Shown here: positions 40,906 through 54,504 of the stretch, piece after piece
Position numbering within the stretch: position 1 is the stretch's first letter
Layout of the letters: the number at the start of each line of letters is the position of its first letter
Assembly: GCA_019925795.1 (NCBI GenBank)
Contig: CM034315.1
Span: forward strand, 10,106,001 to 10,170,000
Source: Dendrobium chrysotoxum
Lineage: Eukaryota > Streptophyta > Magnoliopsida > Asparagales > Orchidaceae
DNA length: 64,000 nucleotides
Direction: 5' to 3'
The notes under the pieces: generated by a model
The model's database searches: none
What the model saw: the letters and a program-made list of their open reading frames with translations, nothing else
What the model was told of the DNA's origin: nothing
Position numbers and translations under genes: made by a program

Positions 40906-41261
40906 AATGCTTGAGATTTCAACGAAAATCATTAGTGTTAAATTGTCATATTTAATATGAATCATACATTAAATAAGCTGTTGATTGTGAATATATATGC
41001 ATCATTTACAGCTAAGAATCAATCTAAACAAAAGTTGCCCAAACCCTTGAGCACCCTCAATCGAATCTCTTTTAAGTCATCCAAGAGAAAACTCTAACTC
41101 AAATCTCAGCTTCAATTAAGCTGTTGAACTCACTTATTAATGTATTTATAAAATGCACATACCCATCAAAACTATTCACCTAAAGACTCTACAACTGTCC
41201 AGTATACTCGCCAGGCAAGTAGGAAATTTTTTCAATAGAACTCGCAAAGTATATTTGAGAA

Positions 41262-43080
41262 ACACTATGGTAACCCAAGAGAGGGGGTGAATTGAGTTGT
41301 AAACAAAAGAGTGGTAATCTAAAAATTATTTAATTTTATTTCATAGAAAACTTAATGATGTGAATAAGACAATTATTCAACAAAATAAATCATAAGAGAG
41401 ATTGCAAAAATAGAATAGAACACAAAAAAATTTTTACATGGTTCGGCCCCCCACTGGCCTACATCCACGCCTAGTCTAATCCCAGACTGGCTGGATTCAA
41501 CTAACAGCCAAAAGAGTTACAAAAATGTATCTTCCTAACACCAGCAGTAAACTAACTCTCACGACGGTGAGAACCTCACAGCAAGGTTACAAATAAAAAT
41601 AAAAAAATTAGTCAAGTCAATTTTAGATACAATGTAGCTCTCACATGGAATAAATTATACAGCTCTCACAAACCCCACACAAAATAAACACTAATCACCA
41701 CTAAACAAATGTGTTTTCTCACTGATTTTTATATAAATGAGAGCAAAATATGATATGTAAATATTTCTATATAATTTTGCAAAGTTAAAATACAAAAAAC
41801 CAAACTACAATGCAATTTTTAAAAGACTAGTTATATTAATAAAAGATGTGATATGAATACTTATGAAAAGGTGCTATTTTGTAAAATAAGTTTTGCTGGA
41901 TTTTAATATGAAAAAAATATAATGAAGACAACAACTAATCACTTCAAAGTTCTCCAAAAGTTCCACTCAAATTAACTCAAAAGATATGGCAAGATTAGTT
42001 GAAAAACACATACAAATCAAATGCAACTAGTCTCACTTAAAAATTATAAGCAAAGTGAGTGATTTTTATTATTTTAAATATATGGAATAATATAATAATA
42101 ATCACCACAAATATTAGATATAATACTCTTCAAGTTTATCCAAAGGTGATCCAATCAAATGTTACAGACAATGTTTCACAACAATAATTTCAAATATATA
42201 TTTTTTTCAAATAATCTCCAAGAAGAGTGATTTAATCATCAAAGAAATTGAAATAGATGAAGTTTATGACCTCTAAGTTGCTAGAGATCCAAGAGAAGAA
42301 GAAGTGGCTAGCTTTTGGTGTCCTCCAAGAAAAGATGAAAGCAATTTGTCAAGAGGAGAGAAGAGCATGAAAATTTTGTCCACCATACAAGAATAGGGTT
42401 GAATTAAAATTATTTTAATCTAATGCATTCAAGGGAATTTGGGGGAAAAATTAATTAGAAAATAATTTAAATTGATGGCCTTGATTTAATCAAGTTAACT
42501 CAGGTTTTAATTTGAATTAATTAGGGAATCAAGTGGGCCCCAAAAATTAAAACATTTCACCTTATAAGGAAGTAGATATGCGGCCGGCTGGCCACATGCA
42601 ATAGGAAGTTTCCTAATCCACTTCCACCATGAAGAATTCGACCAAACTAAGGAAAAAGAGAGGGTAGCTAGGTAATTATGCAAGGAGAAATTAATTAACA
42701 TATAATATGACATTAGCAAACAAGTTATACATGGAAAGTGAGTTATATATGAAAAGCTATCCTTTTTCTTTTAAAATATTGCAAGGCATGATTTTTGAAT
42801 TTTATATTATGAAGCATTCTAGAGTATAAAGCTTTGAGTGTCATGAAGTTACACATCAATCATAAAACTTATCATAAATAGAATGTAAAGTACAAAGAGA
42901 GCCAGTGAGTATATATATGTCATGAATGAAGCTAGTTTCAAATAAAGGTTAAAATGAGGTTGCTACTGCATGATAATGTGAATGACTTATGTATGAATTA
43001 ATTTTATTTTTGAGCACATTTGTTGTGATTAAGTCATTATAAGTATTTACATAGATATTAATTCCCCAAACCCCATCTTT
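41262..43080. repeat. Probable copia LTR/UTR region
   Basis: It contains TAACCCAAGAGAGGGGGTGA (41270) and ACATGGTTCGGCCCCCCACT (41437), text common near the ends of plant copia elements, and lies directly 3' of the minus-strand copia RNase H relic. Exact LTR limits were not found. Otherwise A+T rich and non-coding. Confidence 0.4.
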
Positions 43081-43084
43081 ACAC

Positions 43085-43865
43085 CAGGTTGAGAAGCTTC
43101 TAACATAATGAGATCAAAATGAGATCAAAATCAAATGTAGGGATCCAACATTCCAAGCATTCGGCGCAAAGTATAAAAACAATCTTCTTGCAAGGGTTTT
43201 ATAAAAATATCAGCAATCTAAAATTAGTAGAAACAAATTCAATATAAGCATCACCCTTCAAGACATGACCACGCATGAAGTGATGCCTCACTTCAATGTA
43301 TTTGGTTCATGAGTGTTGAATTGGATTCTTTGTTAAGCAAATATCACTGGTGTTATCACACTTAGGAATGTGTTCTAACCTAACAACAAAGTCTTCTAAC
43401 TATTGCTTTAACCAAAGGACATGAGCTACACAACTACCCACTACTATGCATTTAGCCTCAACAGTGGATAAAGCCACAGAGTGCCACTTTCTAGAGGATC
43501 AAGACACAAGAGAAGATCCAAAAAACTGACATATTCCTGATATACTTTTTCTATCCAGCTTGCATCATGCATAGTCATAATTAGAAAAAGCAACCAACTC
43601 ACATGTGGCAGGATTTTTAGGATACCACAAACCAAGCTTACTAGTTCCTATAAGGTAACGAAATATACGCTAAACTGTCGTTAAATGAGATTCTTAGGGT
43701 GCGGCCTGAAATCGAGCGCACAAACATACAACAAACATAATATCAAGCCGACTGATAGTAAGCTATAGAAGCGATCCTAACATACTTCTATGAAGTTTTT
43801 AGTTAATAGACTTTCCTAATTCATCTAAATGCAGCAGGCCTACTCCAAGGCCTATGGGGATAACA
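43085..43865 (-). pseudogene. Ty1/copia RNase H and C-terminal relic
   Basis: Minus-strand frames, with several shifts, correspond to copia RNase H in order: SLLSVGLILC (near 43770), the GTSKLGLWYPKNPATCELVA region (near 43630), WIEKVYQEY, then SVALSTVEAKC (near 43460). A degraded IEVRHHFMRGHVLKG part follows near 43270 and the C-terminal F-TKPLQEDC equivalent near 43180. A different copia element from the one in the bS6c intron: opposite orientation and a different lineage style. Confidence 0.75.
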
Positions 43866-44065
43866 ATATCAACAAAAATACAAAATTTTGATAGAAATAA
43901 CATAACCACTTGAGAAATAACATGAAAAATTATTGCATAAAAATATAGGAAAATGTAAAAAAAACATATTAAAACTTTATAACCGTGACACTAGTGTCTA
44001 TTCTATGTTCAATTGAAATTGGCAATGTCGCATCAATTATAATACAGCGATATTCATGACATTAT

Positions 44066-44193
44066 GGCTTCGTAGGAAAACTTTCTTACTACTTTCTAAA
44101 GCAATCTTCTAATACAAAAATTTCTTGAATAAAAAACTTTTGTACTAGAAGGCTACTTTAGAAAGCAGTAAGAAAGCTATCCCAAACGAAGCC
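44066..44193. mobile_element. Tourist-like MITE, copy 5 (128 bp)
   Basis: Ends GGCTTCGTAGGAAAAC and its inverse GGCTTCGTTTGGGATAGC, flanked by TAT on both sides (44063-44065, 44194-44196). Confidence 0.8.
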
Positions 44194-44536
44194 TATGAAG
44201 TCATGAATTATTATACATGCACTATATACTCATTATATGCCCATTATCCATGCATCTTGGCATTTATGAGTTATTCACTCTTAGAATATACACATTACAC
44301 AAACATATTGACTATACTAACAAAATCTTTTGGAATAATTAATTTTTAATAGTATAAATGTAAATCTTTAGATATATATTTATTGATAAATGTTTAAAAA
44401 GCTTTATAAATACCCTTTGGTAAGGAAACCAAATTACCATTTAGTAAAATTTTATAAATACCATTTATTGATATTTTTAAAAAGTTTTATAGGAGATGTG
44501 CACATGAGCAAATTTATTCAATTTATAATTTCTAGT

Positions 44537-44988
44537 TATTACAAGAAAATTGATGCAAATGAGTTATCACATAACCACTTAAAATATTAGTAGCATCTTA
44601 TTGAAAATAGATTACATGAAAAAGACACTCAAATCTAAAAAAATTAAAAAAAAAAAAGTAAATGAACCTAAAACTTCAAATCCATTTTAAATAAAATCTA
44701 ATAAATGAAATCTTAAATTGATTGAAAACATTGAAGGAAATGAATTTTATCTTTAGATCTTCTAATAAATGAAGAAAAGAGGAAGTGCTTCGAATGTGCA
44801 TGGAGCTTAGACGGGCGAAAAAGGTTGAAAGTAGCACCGGTGGGATATTTTCACGTGAAAAGGAGAAGGGAGATTGTTAGTTGGAGATAAGGGCTTTTTT
44901 TGGTGAAATTTCTACCAGTTTTGTGTTCAAAATTTTGTCCATTTTTTTGTAGGAAAAAATGGCAGAAATCTTAAATTTTCTTGTAGTC
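44537..44988. mobile_element. Short CACTA-like non-autonomous element (about 450 bp)
   Basis: A perfect 12-bp inverted pair TACAAGAAAATT (44540-44551) and AATTTTCTTGTA (44974-44985) matches the CACTACAAGAAAA consensus of CACTA ends, though the first bases are TAT and GAC instead of CAC. Near the right end AAATGGCAGAAATCTTAAAT resembles subterminal CACTA text. No clear 3-bp duplication. Confidence 0.5.
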
Positions 44989-45299
44989 CAACTTAATATG
45001 TATTATTCCTTCGGAAAACATGGAATCCCAAATCTCTAGCATACGTGTTCGTGTCTCATTTATCTTTTATTAAAATCATAAGAAGTTCATATTATGTGCT
45101 TAATTGGTTGAAATATGTGATTTTGAGGCATTCCGGTGCGGGTGGAAGAAGTTATGATCTGATGCCTATGGGCATGTTTTAATGTCTACGAGCATGTTCT
45201 GATATTATATGCATATTTTATTTTGGTGTTGACATTGGGAAGCACAAGAATCAGAATTCTTTGAATTATATCTGATATGAAATGCTAGTTTTATTTATT

Positions 45300-45680
45300 C
45301 AGCACTATTATTTGAATTCCTTATAATTGTAATTATTATTCTGCTTAGCACAGTTATTTATTATATTTCTCCAGCACTCATTTAAATGCTTAATAATGAA
45401 TTCATTTAAAAATTTAGATTGATAAATATAACATACTGAGTTGTCTTAGCTCACAGTTGTTTCGCCTTTTATTTTCAAGGTCTGAGAGAGGAAAATGACC
45501 AATTGAGTAGCATTTTCAGGATCTAATTTGAGTCTGTATATATATATTAATTTTTGTACAATCATGGCTACTTATTTAATTTGCTCTATTATGTATTCCT
45601 ATCAGTAGCCATGTACTGTAACTGTAATAAAATCATTGTATATTTATTTTGATAATAGTGAAAATATAATTTTTTGTGGT
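45300..45680 (+). repeat. Possible chromovirus LTR fragment
   Basis: ACTGAGTTGTCTTAGCTCAC (45438) followed by TTTTCAAGGTCTGAGAG and then an A+T-rich TGTAACTGTAATAAAATC end resembles the R-U5 part of Ty3 chromovirus LTRs. No coding partner nearby. Confidence 0.35.
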
Positions 45681-48600
45681 TGACTTTACTTTCAGTATAT
45701 TGGATGTTGTTAGTAGTTCTATGATTATTGTTTGTTTTTATGTTAAAATTGGACAAAAATTCTTAATAGTTTCCAAAACTTAGATTATGGGGTTCACCTA
45801 TTACAAACCAACATAATAGGACATGTCCACTATGTGGGTCTTATTAGGTTAGGTTGTGAAACATATCACAAAAGACATCTTAAAGGCATCTCCAATGCCT
45901 CCATGCTCTTATAGCTCCCACCATGGAATATATCCACCCCTCAACCGTTTATATCTACCATATTTTATCAATACATTTCTCAATTACAGGTAAGGATATC
46001 ATTTGCATTTACAACATACAATTGTAAAATCATTTTAACAAAATCGGGCACTATAATTTTTCCCTTTTCTAGATTTTTCACATAAATACTTCGATGACTA
46101 TTGCAAATATTCTATTATCTATGTTTTGATTTCCCAAAGAGAATCAATTAAAGGTTTTGAAAACTTGATTTTGAAATCTGGTCTGGGTTTCTAAATCTCC
46201 TACGAGCGCAAGCCCTCGTAGTTAATTACATCGTAGGAAACCAGAAAATTTCCTACGAATACTCTCGATTAAAATAGCGATACGAATTTTATTGAAGATT
46301 TTAAAGCTTGATATCAAAGGAGGTTAAGGGATTGGAATTTTCAAGTGGGATTGGTTCAAGATTGAACAGTTCTTTCTGGAGTCAAAGGAAGAAGAGTAGG
46401 AGGCGTCTTGAGATTCTGAATTACTTCAGAAACACCTCAACCTGTCCTAAGTGTTGGGCTTGAATTTGATTGAAAGATATTTTAATTTGAATGATCAATT
46501 TTATTAGAAAGTGGGAGTCAGATTCCCAGAAGATTGAGGTCTTAAGTTTGAAGACATGCCTCAGAACCTAAGTCTAAAATTGGGTACTGAAAATCAGTGA
46601 CCCGAATCCTAGCTAATGCAATGCAATCTGGACTTACCCCGGCCTGGATTGGGGAGCCAGCTAAACCACCTAAACGCTTTTAAAACCATGAGTCAAAGTC
46701 TTTAAATGTAGAGTGGTTAAGGACATTGATTAAGATTGGTTTAAAGAATTGGGGTCGACATCTAGAGTAGATCCTAATTGACCCCTTAACATATGTTGGG
46801 TTAAATGTCTAAATAAAATGCAATTAAGATTTAGACTCGATTTTTTTTAATTTGTATCTAATGCAATGCATGCTAGTTGACTCGATGAAATGCTTAAATC
46901 AATATGAAGCAGTTTTAAAATAGGCTTAAAAAATAGGTTTTATCCTAGAGATTGCACAACATCCCCTTGGACAGAACTGCACCCTAATAGGTCAGGTGGT
47001 CTGCCAGAACCCGCAGGCGGGGAGGTGCCTAACACGGATGAGAAAAATCAATATGTATGCATGAAAAACTCCCGGCGAGTCCGGGCTTACTTCTTAAGAG
47101 CGTTAGAGTTTCTATCTGAGCTTAAAAATTTTTAAGTTTTGTTTAAGTAGAAGAAGTTAATGACCGTACCCTCACGAGCCTCCGATCGGGTTCCAGGCTA
47201 AATCAAAATCGACATGCAAGAACGCCAAATAAACTACTAAAAGCATACGGGTCCTTAATCGCAATCAACACATCAATCAAATTAATTAAATAATTAAATC
47301 AATTAAATAAATGCTCAAATTGAAAGTCCATAGGCAAGTGCCCTTAATAATACAACCCAGGGTCTGCAGTAAAGTAAAGTGGCCGGGTACCACTGACTAC
47401 AACCCGGATTCTACTCCTAAGACACAAGTGACTTTGAGATTTGAGATTCTTCTCGCTCTTCACTTCTTCGTCTTCTTGGAACTCCTTGGATCGTCGGGTT
47501 TGGATATCCAAATGAAAAGAAACTCCCCCTGGATAGGGGTGTTATCTTTTCTCTTTGGATAATTGAACTTCATCCTAATTTGGATCTCCAAATGGATAGG
47601 AACTCTCCCCTAAGGGATGTTCCTTCCTCTTTGGATTCCAAATTGAATTTTAAATGTCTCAATCTCAAAGTACTTTAAATAATACAACTCAAAATCAAAT
47701 CAAATTACATTAATGAAAATTAAAACTCTAGACTCAACAACCTGCAAGGTTATCCTAATAATAAGCAGTTTATATTTGACATCCCAAGCAGTTAATATAT
47801 TTGAAATTTAAATGCTCAAACCAGCCACGCTTGGCCATGCTCTTTTAATTTTAAAGGGGGTCTTGGCAGTTTTCTGGAGCACCTGTGCAATTTGATAATT
47901 ATAATTTTGCCCCCTTTAGTTTATGCCCTGTATGAGCATGGCCACCTGCATAAGATTGAATTAGTACAAATCGTTCCTAGCCTAGGGGTAGATCTAATCG
48001 TACAATCAATCACATCACAGAATGCATTAAATAAATAAACAATCACATCAATTCTACTACTAGCAAACAGCATGCAGTAAAAGCTCGAAAACCCGGCACA
48101 CAGCAGAAAAATAAACACCGGCTTAGCCTAAGACTAGAGTTGGTTGTCCTAGCAAACCATCTAAAGTGTGTGAGGTAGGCTGTGTGGCTTTGATGTGTCC
48201 TAAATAGGATGATTTGATTGAAGTTGTTTAAAGTTCTAGTTGGTTGAAGGCTTAAGGGAAGATTTAATTTGAATTTAAATATTAATGACTTGAAATTGAT
48301 TTTAAATTTGATTTTAATTGTTTGTTGGATATCACCTTTGTTTCACACCGAGGCCGTGAAGTTTATTTCACCTTCCTTGGGGCTAATTTAATAGCCTCGT
48401 AGGCCTGGGTTACCCAGTGGTACTCGATATAATTAAATGATTTGAGTTTGATTAAGGTTTAAAGGTTAATAAATTATAATTAGAATTAGTTGGTTGCTGG
48501 TTTTAATATTGATTTAAGATTTTCTGGAATTTCTGATAATTTATTGGATTTTGGAATTTTTTTGATTATTTTAATGATTTAATTCAAGGGTCAAAAGTTG

Positions 48601-49899
48601 ACTTTTTGATTTAAAGTGTTTTCTGGAAAGTTAATATTTTATTAAAATATTAGACCTTAATACGATCAGTTAGACAGTAAGTACACTGATATTGGATTTT
48701 TCTAGATTTTATTATGAAGGTTTGAAGTTTTGACTTGATTTTGAACTAGGTTTGACCAAAAGTTGACTTTTTCAAATTTGTTTGATTTCTGGAAACTTAA
48801 CATTTTTAATAAATATTAGAGCTTAAGATGAGTTGTATGCCTTTGAGTTTGCTCAATTTGGAGTTCATTTGAATTAGTTATAAATTTTTGAAGTTTTGCC
48901 TATTTAATGAATTATTGAAATTGTTTAATTAGAGACCCTTTTTGTGATTTGGATCCAAATGATCTCCAAACTCCTTGAAATCAACTCCAAAGGTCAGGAA
49001 TGACCTAAGGAGTGATTTCCAAGTGGTTTGGAAATTTTCTGGAATTTTTAATTATTTTTAATTAATTAAATTAATTAAATATTGAATTTCAATTAAAATT
49101 AAATTAAACTTAATTTTGAAGTCCAGTCAAGGGGCTTTTATTTTTCATTGATTAAGGGTTCAATTCTGGTCAATTAGAGGGGTTAATTGTATTTTTTGGA
49201 TTTAATCTTGATTTATTACATTTTCTGGAAGCTTAAATGGTTTAATTAAGGTTTGAATTTGATTAGGTTAATTGAGGGGCTTAATGATTTCAAAATTCAG
49301 TGGGATATTTTCCTAGGGTTGTATGTGTCACTAGGTTCAAATGGTTTGAGTTTCAAGTCAATAGGATATACAACCTAATTATTGGAATTTTCTAAGTTTT
49401 CTAGACTAAAGATCCTTAATTATTGTCCTTAGATGTCACTAGGTTAGTGGGTCTTAATCAATGTTTTACTAACCCTCAATATAACATATGCATGATAAAT
49501 ATACACATAAACACAATCAATCCTATGTCTAAAAGAGCCTTAAACTAAGTGGTGTGTGTATATCCTTAAACATGCATAGATTAATACTTAATTAAATGTG
49601 AACAATAACTATGTTAGTGAATGATTAGAGCATAACCATTTACTAGCATTCCCACAAAATTTCTATTCAAATATGTTGATCTATGTTTAAAATTCCAAAG
49701 TAGATCTCTCAACCTAATGGATTTAAATACATAGATATTATTTCAAAATAAATTTAAAATATATGCTTGACTTATATAAAAAGCCATATAAAAACATAGG
49801 TTTTGAATTTAAAATATTTAAGATATAACTAAGGTAAATTCAATAGCTAAATGAGAGATCTACTGATCTATTAAGGTCATTTGAAAATAAGTTTTTAAT

Positions 49900-51180
49900 T
49901 TTCAAGATAATTAGCTTAATATTTAATTAGATATTAATTAAATATTAAAATAATTAAGTAATTAAAATAAGTTAAAATTAATCAAGTTTTGATCTCTGAA
50001 TTTGATTTCAAATTAAAGTACTTAATTTTCTGAAAATTTTGATATATTATACTTAATTTTCTGATTTAAAATGAATTTCTTATGAATTTTTGAAATTTAA
50101 ACCAATTAAAATGAATTTTTAAATAATTTTAAATTAATTAATAAAAAAAAAATTTAATTAATTTAAATCTTAAAAATTTTCTGGAATTTCAAAATTATTT
50201 GTATATATAAATATAAAAAAAAAATTTAAATTATTATTCATTAGTTATATATTAATTAATAATTAAACATTTAATTAATTAGAATATAAGATATAATTTA
50301 AATTAATTTAATTTCAAACTTAGAATAATTTAAAATTAATTACTTAATTACTGGATATTAATTAATTAAATGAATAAATATTAATTAATCGTTTAGTTAT
50401 TAAAATATTATAAATCATTTAAATAATATTAAATAATTTAATTAGATTTTATTTAAATGTTCAAATATTTTCAAGATTAATATTAAATTTAAAATTAATG
50501 AGATCTTAACTAATGACTTAAATACTTAATTAGAATATTAAATGATACTTAAATATTTTAAATTATTTTAAACTTTCAAAATGTTTTAAAATAATCTTTA
50601 AACTTTTCTAAAAAAAAAAAAAAAATTAATTAAAATATTAAATCATTTAATACTAATTAAAGTAATAAATTATTTAATATATATATACATTAATCAAAAT
50701 TTCAAATTATTTAAAAGTAATTAAAATTAACAATTTATTTAATATTAATTAAAATAGTAAAGGTTATACATTAATTAAAATTTCAAAATTATTTAATCTT
50801 AATTAAAATTACAAAATATTTAATATTGATTAAAATATTAAGTAATTCAATATTATTTAAAATTTTAAAATCATTTAATATTAATCAATATTATAAAGAA
50901 TTTAATATTAATTAAAATATTAAATAGTATGATATTAATTAAAAAAAATTTTAAAATTATTTGATATTAATTAAAATTATAAAATGTTTAATATTAATTA
51001 AAGTATTTAATAGTTTAATATTAATTAGAATTAATATTAAATTTTAAAAATTGATTAATTAAATTTAAAATAGTTAATATAATATATATAAATATATATA
51101 TTAAATAAAGAAATTAATTTCTATTTTTTTTTATTCAAAATGATTTAAAAAAAAAATTAAATCATTTTAAAATACTTAAC
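49900..51180. repeat. A+T desert of TTAATTA words
   Basis: Long runs built from TTAATTAA, AAATTATTTAATATT and similar words, with short poly-A tracts (such as 50610-50625). Confidence 0.8.
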
Positions 51181-51345
51181 GGCGCCGGCACCGGCGGGAG
51201 CCACGTGGCAACCCTGGATTTGTCCACCCAAACCGTGGCATTGATTGGGCTGACGTGGACGACGGCGCGGCGGCGGTCAGACACGCGTCGCTCGCTGGGT
51301 CGTTCACGCGGTTTCACTTAACTGAGTCAGCAGCGGGTCCGAACC
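51181..51345. other. G+C-rich island next to the A+T desert
   Basis: Begins GGCGCCGGCACCGGCGGGAG and contains GCCACGTGGCA (a palindromic G-box) and GGCGCGGCGGCGG. It may mark the regulatory U3/R part of the inferred LTR. Confidence 0.5.
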
Positions 51346-53769
51346 GTTGGATCACCCGCTGTAACGAAACAACGGCTGAGATTGAATCCCCTTGTTTCGT
51401 CTCGGCTTAGCGAGATCGAACGGCGAGAAATCAATCCCGCGGTTTTGAACGGGTGGTTCAGATCGAGCCAAACGAAAAATAGAACAGAAATTGCATACAC
51501 GCGGTCGTAGCGAACGCGGTATGATGAGGTTTCGACCGTTGATCTTCAGATCAACGGTTGAAATTTCGTACACCTGAACTAGGTTACGAAAGAGCCCTAG
51601 AATCGGTTTTCTGGCTCGTTTGTTCGATCCGATAGACCAAATATAATGAAATTTTAAAACTAGATCTAATACGTGAACAGAAATCGTGTGGAAGTTTTGG
51701 TTTAGCTTAAAATGAACTTAATCAGAAGCTATTTAACCCTAAGCTAAGTGACCTAGGGCTAGAGTTTTTAGCGATTTTTACCGCTGGATTTATGAAAGAA
51801 TGGATTGGTTGCACTTGTAGACTGTCCACGCTCCCTTTACTAGTTGAAATCCCAGCTCGAAACGTCCTGGATCGTCTGCTATAAGACTTGGACGTAATAA
51901 GCCTTAGTTCGCCGGGATCTACTCGCCGGCGAGCTTTGACCGGTGGGGTTTTGGTCGGGAAGGCTGGGGAAACTCCTGGAAAGCCCAATGGAACAGGGGC
52001 TTAGATTAGAGAAGCTGAAGACTAGTGAGAGAGTGAGAGGGGTCGAATGATAGCTCAAAATAGGGTATTCCCCTATTCAAACATCTCTAGATTGAATCAG
52101 TGGTCAGGATTGATTGGGAGGGCTGCTAGGATCAAGACATCTGTCCCTAGGGTGGTTGGGAACAGAAGAATCAAAGGACATAAGGACAAATGACATGTAA
52201 AGGTCATTTTGTCCTATGTGAGCATGTGGGAGTGATCCAAACCGTTGGATCTAGATCTAAGGGCTTAAAGGGACTGTTGGAAGGTTCTAGAGCAGGTTCT
52301 TAATAGCTGGAGGAGTTTAGATTAAAGGGAAATAAGTTTAAAAGGCAATTTGACCAATTTTGACCACTTTAAACTCTTGGTTTGACAATTTGACCAAACC
52401 CATAGCCATATGGCTGCTGAGGTGGCACAAGAAAATCAATTTGAGCTAGTTTGGAAGATTGGAGGGAGTGTGAAACCTATGGATTGGAGTTTACATGCAT
52501 TAAAAAGGTTTGAGCTAATTTGACCAAGTCTCCATGTTGACTTAGTCAACTAGACTTAAATTGGGTTGATCAAGTCTTAGAGCATATTAAGGTTATGACT
52601 TGAAGTTGGTTTGAAATTTGAAATGGATTGAATTGATTAAAAGCATTGAAATGGGTCATATGGGCCAAATTTGACCAATCATAGACCCAGTTGACTTGGT
52701 CAACTATTGGTTGGGTTAAGGGTTTAATCAAGGCCAAATCATTGGAAAGGTAGTCAAGGGAATTAAAGAAAATGATTTAGAAATGATTTTAAGTTTAAGA
52801 ATTAGAAATTGAGCACATGTATATAGTTGTGGGGAGATTTGAAGAAGTCAAAATTGATTGATTTGATTAAATCAAGCATGGCTTGATTCATTATTGGTCA
52901 AGAGGCTTTGAAATCACATACTAAGATATGTTAAAAGGTTTAATGGGATTTGAATGGGTTGATTTCATATGAGAGGGTCTTAAGGTTTCATTGGATCAAT
53001 TTTGACCAAACATAGACTCAGTTGACCAAGTCAACTCTTGACTGAGTCAAAGGGTCTAATCTGGTCCAAATCACTAAAATAAGTGATCAAGAGATTTTGG
53101 ATAAGTTTGAAATTGATATGAAGCTTGATTGAGTATAAAGTAGTAAGCTTAAGGGTTTAAATTGGTCAACCTAGGTTAATCTGGTCAACCAGGTGGGTCC
53201 AGGGCCAGGATCTGGATTTGACAGGTTTGGTTTGATATTTGAAACTTGCTGGAAGTAGTTGCATTTGATTTGGAGCTCATTTGACCAAAGTGACTATTCA
53301 CACCCCATAGGGGTATTTTGGTCATTTTGACCCCTGGCCAACTGGGGGTCAAATTGAGTCCAACAAAATGCAGTTTAATGCTCAATGGATTATAATCAAG
53401 GGTCTGGAAGTGATTGGAGGCTTTGGAGAAAGCTCCAAGGTCAAAACCCACTGGGTGGTAGGTCCAGTGGCATAGACTGTAAATATTTGAAGGTTTTACA
53501 GCCTTTGGATTTCGATTCAGTTTCTGGGGTTAGAGATCTCAGAATGAGCTCAAATTTGGAGGGTTACCTCTAGAGATATGTCACATCAGTGTGGAACTGA
53601 CAGATCTTGAATCAGATGTCATTTGATAGGGTTTTGAAATGTTCAAAGATTAACTGGAAAAGGCTTTCAGGACTTAGACCTTTAGCCTTGGATTTGAATC
53701 TGGAAATCTGGGTTTAAGCTGGATTTTGAACTTGAATGATATGGTTTGAATTAAGTCTAGATTGAATTG

Positions 53770-54345
53770 AAGCTTGGATTGATCTAGAAGAATCCTAGGG
53801 TTTAGAATAGGTCCTAGGGTCCAAATCAGCTTAAGGGAATCCTAGGGTCTAGAATAGATCCTAGGGACTGGAGTCTGGGAAGATCCTAGAATCTAGAAGT
53901 CCTAGGAAAATCCTAGGATCTGGAAGTATCCTAAGATCTAGGAATCCTAAGATTCAAGATCTAGAAGGATCTTAGGATCTAGAGTAGATCCTAAAGTTTG
54001 ATTTCTAGGAAGGTCTTAGGGTTTGGATGTCCTAGGGCCTGGGATCTAGAATAGTCTTAGGATCTAAAAGAATCCTAAGCTCTAGATAGATCTAGAAGAA
54101 TCCTAAGGTCTAAGAGGATCATATGATGTAGAATCAGGTAGAATCCTAGGGTCTAGAATAGATCCTAGAGTCTGAAGTCTAGGAGAATCCTAGAATCTAG
54201 ATTTGTCTTAAATTGCATTGATCTGGGGTCAGGATTGATTTGAATTTGGATTGATCTTAAAGTTTGGATTGATCTAAGATCAGATTGATCCTAGGGTTAA
54301 GATTGATCCTAAGGATTGGAAAGATCCTAAGGTCTGGATTGGTCC
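53770..54345. repeat. Short-period array of GATCCTAGGGTCTAGAA-like units
   Basis: About 25 degenerate units of 15-25 bp built on ATCCTAGG and TCTAGAA words. Part of the non-coding arm 3' of the Tat gag-pol. Confidence 0.8.
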
Positions 54346-54384
54346 TACTGAGCTCATACAAAAATGAGGTCAATAAATGGACCC

Positions 54385-54425
54385 CCAATATGTGTAATAG
54401 AATGTAGTTCTATTGCACATATTGG
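54385..54425. repeat. Long hairpin, 18-bp arms, 5-nt loop
   Basis: The arm CCAATATGTGTAATAGAA (54385-54402), loop TGTAG and arm TTCTATTGCACATATTGG (54408-54425) pair with a single T-G exception. It sits between the short-period array and the longer repeats and is preceded by CCCCC. Confidence 0.85.
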
Positions 54426-54504
54426 TGTTGACCGAATAGAATGGTCAAGTCTGGGGTTTTGATCCTAAAGGCAAGAGAAATCTATCCCTAGGGAATCAGA
54501 GTTT

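Larger units (their letters stand above)
46200..53760 (-). repeat. Non-coding arm of the Tat element, probably including its 3' LTR
   Basis: Nothing in these 7.5 kb codes for a recognisable protein. Composition is layered: moderate 46.2-49.9 kb, a TTAATTA desert 49.9-51.18 kb, a G+C-rich island 51.18-51.35 kb, then leader-like sequence to 52.2 kb and TTGACC/GGTCAA-rich text to 53.4 kb. LTRs of several kb are usual in this clade, and the second LTR lies outside the window, so the ends cannot be fixed by comparison. The lower boundary is a guess. Confidence 0.35.

Noticed and set aside
46200..53760. Exact borders of the Tat 3' LTR
   Set aside because: Without the 5' LTR, no convincing pair of TG...CA ends, polypurine tract or target duplication could be fixed by eye.
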